Positions 7,016-12,716 of a DNA stretch of 12,716 nt are shown here, piece by piece. A program made the position numbers and the translations under genes. The stretch is from Chloroflexaceae bacterium UBA1466 (GTDB taxonomy: Bacteria > Chloroflexota > Chloroflexia > Chloroflexales > Chloroflexaceae). Each line of letters opens with the position of its first letter. The first letter of the stretch is position 1. The stretch lies in contig DCSM01000015.1 in assembly GCA_002325605.1 (NCBI GenBank), forward strand, positions 1 to 12,716, given 5' to 3'. The notes beneath the pieces are model-generated. The model saw only the letters and a list, made by a program, of their open reading frames with translations. It did not search any database and was not told the origin of the DNA.

Positions 7016-8030
7016 GCAGCCCCTCCGCCAATGCGTGCATTTGAGCCAAAGCCCCTTGCGCCAGCGCCGTATTTCCTGGTTGCACCGATTCAAGCGCTTG
7101 GAAGGCTTCAAGATGATATTGCTGGGCTACCGTTTCGACATATTGCCGTGACCCTGCGGCCCCCAAAATTTCCAAAGCTCTTTTAACATCGGCCTCACGG
7201 ATCCGCCGTCGCCGATAGATGCGTTCCAATTCGCCGCGCTGGGCCGCATTATGCAAGGCGTGAATGATCGGCAAACTCACTTTGCGCCGATAAAGATCCG
7301 CCGCAAAAGGTTTGCCCGTCACTTCAGGCTCGCCCCAAATGCCCAAAATATCATCTTGCATCTGAAAAGCCAACCCCAGACTTTGCCCAAAATTGAACAT
7401 GGCCCGCACATTGGCCGCATTTCCGCGCCCGACAAGTGCGCCCAAACCCGTCGCCGCCGCGATCAATTCGGCAGTTTTGCGGCTGATCATCGCTAAATAG
7501 TCAGTTTCGCTGATCTCAATTTTGCCCTCAAAGCTCATATCAAGATATTGCCCTTCGCAAATCGTGAGAATCGTTTGATCAAAGCGTTTGAGAACTTCCA
7601 AAGCCAAAGCGGGATCAACCCCAACTTCAGAGAGCTTATGCAAAGCGAGGTGGGCTACGGTAAACATCCCGTCCCCCACATTGATGCCGTGGGCAATTCC
7701 CCAAAGCTTCCAGACCGTCTCGCGCCCCCGCCGAGTTTCACTTTGGTCTTGAATATCGTCGTGGATGAGCGAAAAATCGTGAATCAACTGAAGTGCAGCA
7801 GCCAGCGGCAAAGCCTGCTCCGCTTGGCCCCCAACCGCTCGGCAGGCCAACAGCGCAAATTGCGGGCGCAGCAGCTTGCCCGGAGCCGAAACCGCAGGCC
7901 GCAAGTGCTGGTCGCGCCAGCCTAAATGATATTCCTGAAGGGCGAAGAAGGGCGCAACGCGCTCCTCCGCCAACGGAAAAGCGGCCCGCATGGCATTTTG
8001 AATAGCCGTTTGAAGATCGTTCGTTGTCAT
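6999..8030 (-). CDS. Polyprenyl (probably geranylgeranyl) diphosphate synthase
   Basis: Trans-prenyltransferase of 343 residues that condenses isopentenyl diphosphate onto allylic diphosphates. Seen: the substrate motif GKLLRP (51-56), the first Asp-rich motif DDIQD (91-95), RRGRETVW (100-107), and a second Asp-rich motif in MQDDILGIWGE (D226, D227; Gly replaces the last Asp, as I recall in related enzymes). GKPFAADLYRRK follows. The first motif has no two-residue insertion and carries Phe five residues upstream (F86). That pattern is linked to C15-C20 products, so GGPP is the likely product, but chain length cannot be fixed from sequence. GGPP would feed carotenoids or bacteriochlorophyll tails if the organism is phototrophic. 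GAAGGGA precedes the ATG. It is the first gene of a unit with the glycosyltransferase and is divergent from the BlaI-type repressor. Confidence 0.9.
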   Translation of the reverse strand: MTTNDLQTAIQNAMRAAFPLAEERVAPFFALQEYHLGWRDQHLRPAVSAPGKLLRPQFALLACRAVGGQAEQALPLAAALQLIHDFSLIHDDIQDQSETRRGRETVWKLWGIAHGINVGDGMFTVAHLALHKLSEVGVDPALALEVLKRFDQTILTICEGQYLDMSFEGKIEISETDYLAMISRKTAELIAAATGLGALVGRGNAANVRAMFNFGQSLGLAFQMQDDILGIWGEPEVTGKPFAADLYRRKVSLPIIHALHNAAQRGELERIYRRRRIREADVKRALEILGAAGSRQYVETVAQQYHLEAFQALESVQPGNTALAQGALAQMHALAEGLLGRQT

Positions 8031-8050
8031 AGTTCCCTTCGCAAAAACCC

Positions 8051-8081
8051 TTACACACTGCGTTCTCTAAGGTGTGATAAT
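8051..8081. promoter_or_regulatory. Imperfect dyad with embedded extended -10-like box
   Basis: TTACACAC (8051-8058) and GTGTGATAA (8073-8081 region) form an interrupted inverted repeat with a one-base bulge. On the + strand the right arm reads TGTGATAAT, an extended -10-like box whose start point would lie about 155 nt before the repressor gene. The left arm TTACAC could be a -35 at a long 19-nt spacing. It lies 21-51 nt upstream of the prenyl synthase start, where an operator would be well placed. Weak evidence only. Confidence 0.3.
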
Positions 8082-8176
8082 TAACTACTCTTGCTAAAGC
8101 GAGGAGTTGCCAGATTCAATGTTCTACCTAAAAAAGCTACTTGAGCTGAATACAAACGAAATAGTGAGATCTTTCC

Positions 8177-8190
8177 CTAAAGGCCTTTAG
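8177..8190. promoter_or_regulatory. Perfect 14-bp palindrome upstream of the BlaI-type gene
   Basis: CTAAAGGCCTTTAG is a perfect palindrome centred about 60 nt before the repressor ATG. A second dyad, GAAGT-GA-ACTTC (8201-8212), lies 10 nt further on. BlaI/MecI repressors bind dyads near their own promoters, so these are operator candidates. They do not show the TACA/TGTA half-sites known from BlaI and MecI. Confidence 0.35.
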
Positions 8191-8243
8191 TTCCAATTTT
8201 GAAGTGAACTTCCTTTTGAGTACAAAGAAAGTAGCAAAAAGTT

Positions 8244-8696
8244 ATGCCGCTCAACTTACGCCTTCGGTTCAGCCCAAAGAAAGATGGTCTCGTCAAAGTG
8301 CTTGGGCCCTTAGAAACCGAAATCATGCGCTTACTTTGGCAAGAAAAACGCAGCACCGTCAAGAAGATCCATCGCAAACTGGCCCTTCAGCGCGAAATTG
8401 CTTACACTACCGTGATGACCACCATGAGCCGCTTGGCTGAGAAGGGTGTCTTGAACCGGCACCGCGAGGGGCTGGCCTACGTCTATGTACCTTCCATTAC
8501 GGAAGATGAGTTTGTTGCGATGGTCGTGCGCCAAGTTTTAGATGGGCTGCTGGACGACTATAGCGATATGGCCATTGACTATATGATTGATTACCTCGTG
8601 AAGCACAACCCAACGGAGCTTAGGCGCTTACAAAAGGCCATTCAGCTGCGAGCTAACCTACCTTTGCCCAATGGGCTGGCTCCCGTTGAACTATAG
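8244..8696 (+). CDS. BlaI/MecI/CopY family winged-helix repressor
   Basis: Regulator of 150 residues with the family winged helix at about 20-83: LGPLETEIMRLLW, the recognition helix region AYTTVMTTMSRLAEKGVL, and the wing LNRHREGLAYVYVP. A C-terminal helical part (about 88-140) would form the dimer. Family members repress beta-lactamase, copper or other stress genes and are often inactivated by a BlaR1/MecR1-type membrane protease. No such protease lies in the window, so the inducer and targets are unknown. The ATG has only a weak ribosome site. The upstream 213 bp is shared with the divergent prenyl synthase gene and holds several dyads, so control of itself and possibly of that gene is plausible inference. 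Its TAG stop overlaps the rimO stop within CTATAG. Confidence 0.9.
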   Translation: MPLNLRLRFSPKKDGLVKVLGPLETEIMRLLWQEKRSTVKKIHRKLALQREIAYTTVMTTMSRLAEKGVLNRHREGLAYVYVPSITEDEFVAMVVRQVLDGLLDDYSDMAIDYMIDYLVKHNPTELRRLQKAIQLRANLPLPNGLAPVEL

Positions 8697-10025
8697 CGCA
8701 GAGGAAGGGGGGCTAATCCTTCCCCAAAGGTCATACTCGGTAGCGTGAGTGATCTGAACTTCGACCCGTTTGCCGAGAGGTGCTTGGCCCCAGATAAAGA
8801 CTTGCCCATCAACTTCGGGTGCATCCCGAAAGGAGCGCCCCACACTGAGAGGTTGACCGTCCTCCGTTGTTCCTTGGCCTTCGACCAAGACCAACAAGCT
8901 TCGCCCTTGCCATTCTTGATTGCGGCGCAAAGAGATCGCTTGTTGCAATTGCATCGCTTGTTGCCAACGGCGCTCGATGATTTTGGGACTAACTTGGTGC
9001 GGAAGTTTCGCTGCTGGAGTCCCTGGCTCATTAGAATAGCGAAAAACCCCCACGCGGTCAAGCTTTAGCTCACTCAGAAAAGCGAGAAGCGTCTGAAACT
9101 CTGTTCGTGTTTCGCCTGGAAAACCCACAATAAAAGTCGATCTGAGCGTTAGATTGGGAATTGAAGCCCGCAACGTAGCAATAATTTCTTTCGTTTGAGC
9201 AATATTGGATGGGCGATTCATCCGCTGCAAGGTTTCAGGATGAGCATGTTGAAGGGGCAAATCAAGGTAGGCGCAAATCTGTGGGTAGTGAGCCATCGTT
9301 GTGATGAGCCGAGGCGTAATGGTCTGCGGATAAGCATACATCAGGCGCAACCAAACATCCGTTGGTAAACTGGTACAAAGGAGGTCAAGGAGACAGGCCA
9401 GCCCATCTTGAAGCCCTAAATCTTGGCCATAAGCAGTTAGATGTTGGGCTACTAAAATAAGCTCTTGCACCCCTTGAGCTACCAATTCTTGAGCCTCCTG
9501 GACAATCGTCGCAGGAGGTTTTGAGTTTAACGGGCCCTTGAAGTGGGGAATGGTGCAAAAAGCGCATTGAAGGTTGCAACCGTCGGAGATTTTCAGAAAA
9601 GCTGAAGGGCCTTGTTTTTGACGACGAAAGGGAGCCATTCGCCAATCCGTATAAGTCTCAGCACCTGGCTCGGCGGGTGGCGCGACTAACGCGCCAATCT
9701 GTGGCCAGTGATGCGTCGAGAGGGTTCCATCAATTTCAGGTAAGGTACGGAGCAAATCCGGGTGACTTGCGGCCATACAGCCGACGGCCAACAACCTTTG
9801 CCCTGGCTGCTTTTGGCGACCTAGCTCCTGCAAAACCGCCGCCGTTTCCGCCCTAGCCGCCGCGATAAAGCTACAAGTATTGACAATTACTACGTCGGCT
9901 TCGCTGGGATTATCAACCAACGTATGCCCTTGGGATGTAAGAATTTCCTCCATTCCCTCGCTATCCGTAATATTTTTGGGGCAACCGAGCGTCAAAAGGT
10001 GGCAACGATACTTTGAATTAGGCAT
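8691..10025 (-). CDS. rimO: Ribosomal protein S12 methylthiotransferase RimO
   Basis: Radical SAM methylthiotransferase of 444 residues that adds a methylthio group to a conserved Asp of ribosomal protein S12. The N-terminal domain holds the auxiliary cluster cysteines C15 (LGCPKN), C51 (VNTCSFI) and C83 (VGCMA). The radical SAM cluster is CNLQCAFC (C150, C154, C157), followed by TIPHFKG. The C-terminal end (about 370-440) matches a TRAM domain. The GCPKN and NTCSFI wording fits RimO better than the tRNA enzyme MiaB, and the length is normal. It lies 44 nt after yajQ in the same direction, probably the last gene of the rodZ-yajQ-rimO unit, and its stop overlaps that of the opposing repressor gene by 6 nt. 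Confidence 0.93.
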   Translation of the reverse strand: MPNSKYRCHLLTLGCPKNITDSEGMEEILTSQGHTLVDNPSEADVVIVNTCSFIAAARAETAAVLQELGRQKQPGQRLLAVGCMAASHPDLLRTLPEIDGTLSTHHWPQIGALVAPPAEPGAETYTDWRMAPFRRQKQGPSAFLKISDGCNLQCAFCTIPHFKGPLNSKPPATIVQEAQELVAQGVQELILVAQHLTAYGQDLGLQDGLACLLDLLCTSLPTDVWLRLMYAYPQTITPRLITTMAHYPQICAYLDLPLQHAHPETLQRMNRPSNIAQTKEIIATLRASIPNLTLRSTFIVGFPGETRTEFQTLLAFLSELKLDRVGVFRYSNEPGTPAAKLPHQVSPKIIERRWQQAMQLQQAISLRRNQEWQGRSLLVLVEGQGTTEDGQPLSVGRSFRDAPEVDGQVFIWGQAPLGKRVEVQITHATEYDLWGRISPPSSAL

Positions 10026-10069
10026 TACGTGGTTTTCTTCCAGGTGCTTGGGCTTTGGTTGGTTTGCGT

Positions 10070-10567
10070 TTAACGATAATTTATAAACTGAATCGGAACG
10101 GGAAACTCTGCTTCATGTTCACGGATAAAGACAATCACTTCCTGAAGCGTATCTTTGCTCTTACTCCCGACACGCAGCGCTTCGCCTTGAATCCGCACCT
10201 GGACTTTGGGAAATTTGTCGCGCACCAGCTTTTGAATCTGTTTGGCTAATTCAGCATTGATTCCTTGATTCAAAGTAATCACCTGGCGCACCCGTAAACC
10301 GCCTGTTTCTTCCATCTTCCCGTAGGAAAAGATTTTGAGGGCCAAACCGCGCCGTAAAGCCTTTGTTTCCAGGATGTCACGGACACTCGTGAGGTGAAGT
10401 TCGCCATCCGTCGTGATGATCAGTTCTTTATTGCTTAATTCAAGAACCGTTTTACTATCTTTGAGATCATAGCGGGCCAAAACTTCTTTGCGCGTTTGAT
10501 CAACAGCATTGATCAGTTCTTGGTAATTGAACTCAGAAACAAGATCAAAGGTACTTTCAACAGCCAT
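10070..10567 (-). CDS. yajQ: YajQ family nucleotide-binding protein
   Basis: Small cytoplasmic protein of 165 residues, the usual YajQ length. Family features seen: the N-terminal FDLVSEFNYQELINAVDQTRKEV, ARYDLKDSKT (about 31-40), the middle KALRRGL...SYGKMEETGG segment, and the C-terminal KVQVRIQGEALRVGSKSKDTLQEVI. The fold is two ferredoxin-like halves. Members bind nucleotides; a Xanthomonas member binds cyclic di-GMP and works with a transcription factor, while in most bacteria the role is unknown. The start is well supported by AAGGAG 7-8 nt upstream. It lies 24 nt after the rodZ-like gene and 44 nt before rimO, so all three are probably read together. Confidence 0.95.
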   Translation of the reverse strand: MAVESTFDLVSEFNYQELINAVDQTRKEVLARYDLKDSKTVLELSNKELIITTDGELHLTSVRDILETKALRRGLALKIFSYGKMEETGGLRVRQVITLNQGINAELAKQIQKLVRDKFPKVQVRIQGEALRVGSKSKDTLQEVIVFIREHEAEFPVPIQFINYR

Positions 10568-10591
10568 TTACTTTACTCCTTAAACTTTAGC

Positions 10592-11422
10592 CTATTGCGG
10601 CGGCCACGTCCAATTGACAGGCACACCGGGAACTTGCCCTAAGGCTTCAGGTTGCATCCCATTGACACTTACTTGCACCACGGTTGGGTTGCCGCTACGA
10701 ATCGCAACTCGGCGCTGGGCCTTAAAAACCTCTTTTTCGCCCGCCCGCATAATGCGTTCATAGACAACGATCCCGTCGGCTTGCACCCGCAACCAAGAAT
10801 CACCGCCGTCAGGCTTGATGCTGACATCCACCACGATGGGAGCGCTCAGAGTTGGGCTGGGTTGGGGCAGCGGGCTGGGCCCTGGAGCCGGAGGGTTATT
10901 TAAGCCCATCGGGAAGGGTGAACTGGTTGGGGCCGCAGCTAAAGCCGTTGGCGTGGCCACCACCAGCGTGGGAACCGCCGCTGTTTTGGCCGCAAGACTG
11001 GATTCCCCAAGCGGATGGATCGCATTCAAGACCACATAAGTTAGCGCAACCAAGGCCAGCGTAACAAAGAAAACCCCAAAAAAACTGGGTAAGACAAACG
11101 AACGGGCTTTAGGCATTATGGTGGTGGGCACAACGCGAATGGGATTGGAATAACCCCGTTCGGTTCGGTAGAGTTCAACCATCTCTTCGGGCGAAAGGCC
11201 CAAGAAGTCGGCATAATTTCGCACGAAACCTTTGGCCACGATGCTATTCGGCAATAACTCAAATGAACCTTCCTCCAAAGCTTTCAGCAAGGGTTGAATA
11301 ATGCGAGTTGCAGCGGCAGCTTGGGCCAGCGAAACGCCCTTACTTTCCCGCGCTTGATGCAGGCGTTCACCAAGCTGGCTCACAATTTTTGGCTTTGTTT
11401 CTATCATATCAGTGGTTTGCAT
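10592..11422 (-). CDS. rodZ: RodZ-like helix-turn-helix membrane protein
   Basis: Protein of 276 residues with RodZ architecture. A cytoplasmic Xre-type helix-turn-helix region is at about 16-88 (LGERLHQARESKGVSLAQAA, then KGFVRNYADFLGLSPEEM). One membrane span is at about 109-134, then a Pro/Ala/Ser-rich external linker (about 145-192), then a C-terminal beta domain of DUF4115 type (about 193-276, DSWLRVQADGIVVYERIM and AGEKEVFKA). RodZ links the cell-shape cytoskeleton MreB to wall synthesis; in RodZ the helix-turn-helix binds MreB rather than DNA. Whether this organism has MreB cannot be told from the window. A good promoter lies upstream at 11495-11524, and yajQ follows closely. A specialised DNA-binding role is the main alternative. 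Confidence 0.82.
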   Translation of the reverse strand: MQTTDMIETKPKIVSQLGERLHQARESKGVSLAQAAAATRIIQPLLKALEEGSFELLPNSIVAKGFVRNYADFLGLSPEEMVELYRTERGYSNPIRVVPTTIMPKARSFVLPSFFGVFFVTLALVALTYVVLNAIHPLGESSLAAKTAAVPTLVVATPTALAAAPTSSPFPMGLNNPPAPGPSPLPQPSPTLSAPIVVDVSIKPDGGDSWLRVQADGIVVYERIMRAGEKEVFKAQRRVAIRSGNPTVVQVSVNGMQPEALGQVPGVPVNWTWPPQ

Positions 11423-11494
11423 TTGATTAACTCAAGCTTTAGCTTATTAACGGGTGGTTCAAACGCTTCTTGCTCTACTTAACCCTTTGAATGT

Positions 11495-11524
11495 ATGATA
11501 GCATAAACCTGGAGAGAGTGGCAA
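11495..11524 (-). promoter_or_regulatory. Candidate promoter of rodZ-yajQ-rimO
   Basis: On the - strand TTGCCA (11524-11519) and TATCAT (11500-11495) are 18 nt apart, and TGC precedes the -10, giving an extended -10 (TATGCTATCAT). Transcription would start about 65 nt before the rodZ ATG. Its place just after the hydrolase stop argues that the three-gene unit has its own promoter. Confidence 0.6.
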
Positions 11525-11566
11525 GCTGGCCTTGGCTTTAACCCCAAAAAGCATTTGAAAGCCTAA

Positions 11567-12553
11567 TTATTTGATTGTGGGCAAAAAGTTTTGCACCGCT
11601 TCCACAAACGCGGAGGGGCTTTCTTCGTGCGGCAAATGCCCACAGGTTGCAAGCATTTCTAGTTTGGCGTTAGGCAATTCTTGCGCTAATTGGATACTTT
11701 CTTTCGTTGCCACAACATAATCTTGGTCACCCGTGATTACTAACACCGGGGTCTTAATTTGGGCAAAATGCTCTTCCAAAGCTAACGCATGGGTTTCCAA
11801 AATCAATTCCCACCACGCTTGCGCCCAATATTTGCCCTCCTGGTGTTTGCGATAGGTTTCCAAAAGCGCCGGAGAAAGTTTCGTTCGGTCAAACCAAAAA
11901 GATTTAAGGGCCGCTTCAAACGTCAGCGGAAGGATCAGGCTAATCAAAAAGGGCCCCAGTGCCCCCAATTTACGCAAAGCCGCTTGTTGCCAAGGTCGCA
12001 GATCATGAACGGGATAGCCACTGTGAATCATCGCAGCCACCAAGATCAGGGCTTGAACGCGCTCTGGGTGGCGGAGGGCCGCCAGAAAAGCGAGGGTTCC
12101 ACCCGCTGAATTGCCGACCAAAATGGCTTTCTTGATCCCCAGCGCGTCCAGAAAAGCGAGCGTTAAATCGGCTTGGGCTTCGGGGCCATACGGGCTTGAG
12201 CCGCTCCAATAGCTCAAAAGTGGGCGGTCTGTCAAGCCAAAGGCCGGGCGATCAAAAGCAATCACCGTGCCAAATTTGCTCAAAGGCTCAAATACTTCGC
12301 GCCAAGAGTGAAGACTGAGCATGCTTCCGTGAATGAGTAAGAAAACTGGCTCTCCTTTTCCAAAGATTTTGTAATGAATGTTGATTCCATTGACTTTGAT
12401 AAAGCGGCTATCGGGGTCAGCAAGCGATTCAGGCGGTTTGATTTGCAACCGTCGGCGATAGACCGAGACTAAAAAACGCCCCAAAACTTGAATTCCAATC
12501 AGGAGCAGCATTGAACCCAAGAAAACGAGCAAACTGCGTAATTGCTTCAGCAT
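11567..12553 (-). CDS. Membrane-tethered alpha/beta hydrolase
   Basis: Protein of 328 residues with an N-terminal membrane segment (about 7-30) and an alpha/beta-hydrolase domain (about 50-325). The oxyanion region is LLIHGSM (about 72-78), the nucleophile S149 sits in GNSAGG, the acid is probably D276 in TGDQDYVV, and the histidine is H306 in CGHLPHEE. A lid region spans about 175-260. All triad residues are present, so it should be an active esterase-like enzyme, but the substrate is unknown. Because of PuhE in the window I considered BchO, a hydrolase-fold protein of bacteriochlorophyll synthesis. The membrane anchor and general sequence give no positive support for that. GAGGTG 7-8 nt before the ATG supports the start. 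It has its own spacing from rodZ and probably its own promoter. Confidence 0.88.
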   Translation of the reverse strand: MLKQLRSLLVFLGSMLLLIGIQVLGRFLVSVYRRRLQIKPPESLADPDSRFIKVNGINIHYKIFGKGEPVFLLIHGSMLSLHSWREVFEPLSKFGTVIAFDRPAFGLTDRPLLSYWSGSSPYGPEAQADLTLAFLDALGIKKAILVGNSAGGTLAFLAALRHPERVQALILVAAMIHSGYPVHDLRPWQQAALRKLGALGPFLISLILPLTFEAALKSFWFDRTKLSPALLETYRKHQEGKYWAQAWWELILETHALALEEHFAQIKTPVLVITGDQDYVVATKESIQLAQELPNAKLEMLATCGHLPHEESPSAFVEAVQNFLPTIK

Positions 12554-12623
12554 TTATTTTCACCTCATCTTTAAAATTACTTTGCGACCTCTTTGGCGAC
12601 TACGAGCCAAAAAGGTAAGCCTT

Positions 12624-12653
12624 AGTTTACCAGATGTTGCGCTTCATTGCGAA
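12624..12653 (-). promoter_or_regulatory. Weak candidate promoter of the alpha/beta hydrolase
   Basis: On the - strand TTCGCA (12653-12648) and TAAACT (12629-12624) are 18 nt apart, with TG one base before the -10. Each hexamer matches the consensus at only about four positions. The rest of 12554-12716 shows no gene; it ends with a GC-rich stretch of unknown meaning at the window edge. Confidence 0.3.
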
Positions 12654-12716
12654 TAAGCCCCAAAAACCCGTCCCCGTGCATTTCAGAGGCTCCGCCTTGC
12701 GGGCCGCAATTTGACA

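Noticed and set aside
7738..8058. - strand open frame of 106 codons overlapping the prenyl synthase start
   Set aside because: It is an out-of-frame shadow of the prenyl synthase with Ala/Gly/Cys-rich low-complexity content and no family likeness.
8642..9061. - strand open frame of 139 codons within rimO
   Set aside because: It lies wholly across rimO and the repressor end in another frame; rimO has clear motifs through the region.
10925..10950. GCAGCTAAAGCCGTTGG inside the rodZ linker resembles the family H hairpin
   Set aside because: Only a partial match, with no paired arm and no TTGGGC or GACTCC frame; explained by Ala-rich linker codons.
11567..12553. Calling the alpha/beta hydrolase BchO
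   Set aside because: The catalytic motifs are generic to the fold, there is an N-terminal membrane anchor, and no bch genes are adjacent.

Overview
The window reads as a stretch of chromosome from a bacterium of the Chloroflexota type, probably a phototrophic one. This rests on gene content only, since no database search was possible. The pointers are a PuhE/DUF3623 protein, known from bacteria with type II reaction centres, a GAF-GAF-PAS histidine kinase coupled to a membrane protein with an Mrr-like domain, and short hairpin repeats scattered between genes. The DNA looks of middling GC content, genes are tightly packed, and the best promoters share an extended -10 element.

Layout. Positions 1-376 hold no gene but are dense in short inverted and direct repeats, ending in a candidate promoter. 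On the + strand follow puhE (377-1147) and comF (1152-1829). Facing them on the - strand is shikimate kinase aroK (2362-1826), whose stop overlaps that of comF. A 75-bp tandem duplication (2422-2571) separates aroK from a membrane protein with a degenerate Mrr-like domain (3568-2537), which is coupled (TGATG) to a large sensor kinase (5766-3568). A very good promoter lies just upstream of the kinase, in the tail of a family 4 glycosyltransferase (7015-5834). That gene overlaps the end of a polyprenyl (probably C20) diphosphate synthase (8030-6999). A 213-bp divergent intergenic region with several dyads leads to a BlaI/MecI-type repressor on the + strand (8244-8696). The repressor ends tail-to-tail, with overlapping stops, against rimO (10025-8691). 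RimO is the last gene of a - strand run rodZ-like, yajQ, rimO (11422-8691). Upstream of that run, with its own promoter between, is a membrane-tethered alpha/beta hydrolase (12553-11567).

How the genes may work together. Most of the window is housekeeping: aromatic amino-acid synthesis (aroK), ribosomal protein S12 modification (rimO), shape/cytoskeleton (rodZ-like), nucleotide binding (yajQ). PuhE and the prenyl diphosphate synthase could both serve photosynthetic membranes, through assembly and through tail or carotenoid precursor supply, but they are in separate transcription units. The unit most worth following is the sensor kinase with its coupled membrane protein, whose nuclease-like domain appears to have lost a catalytic Asp. 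No cognate response regulator, CRISPR array, transposase, tRNA or rRNA was recognised.
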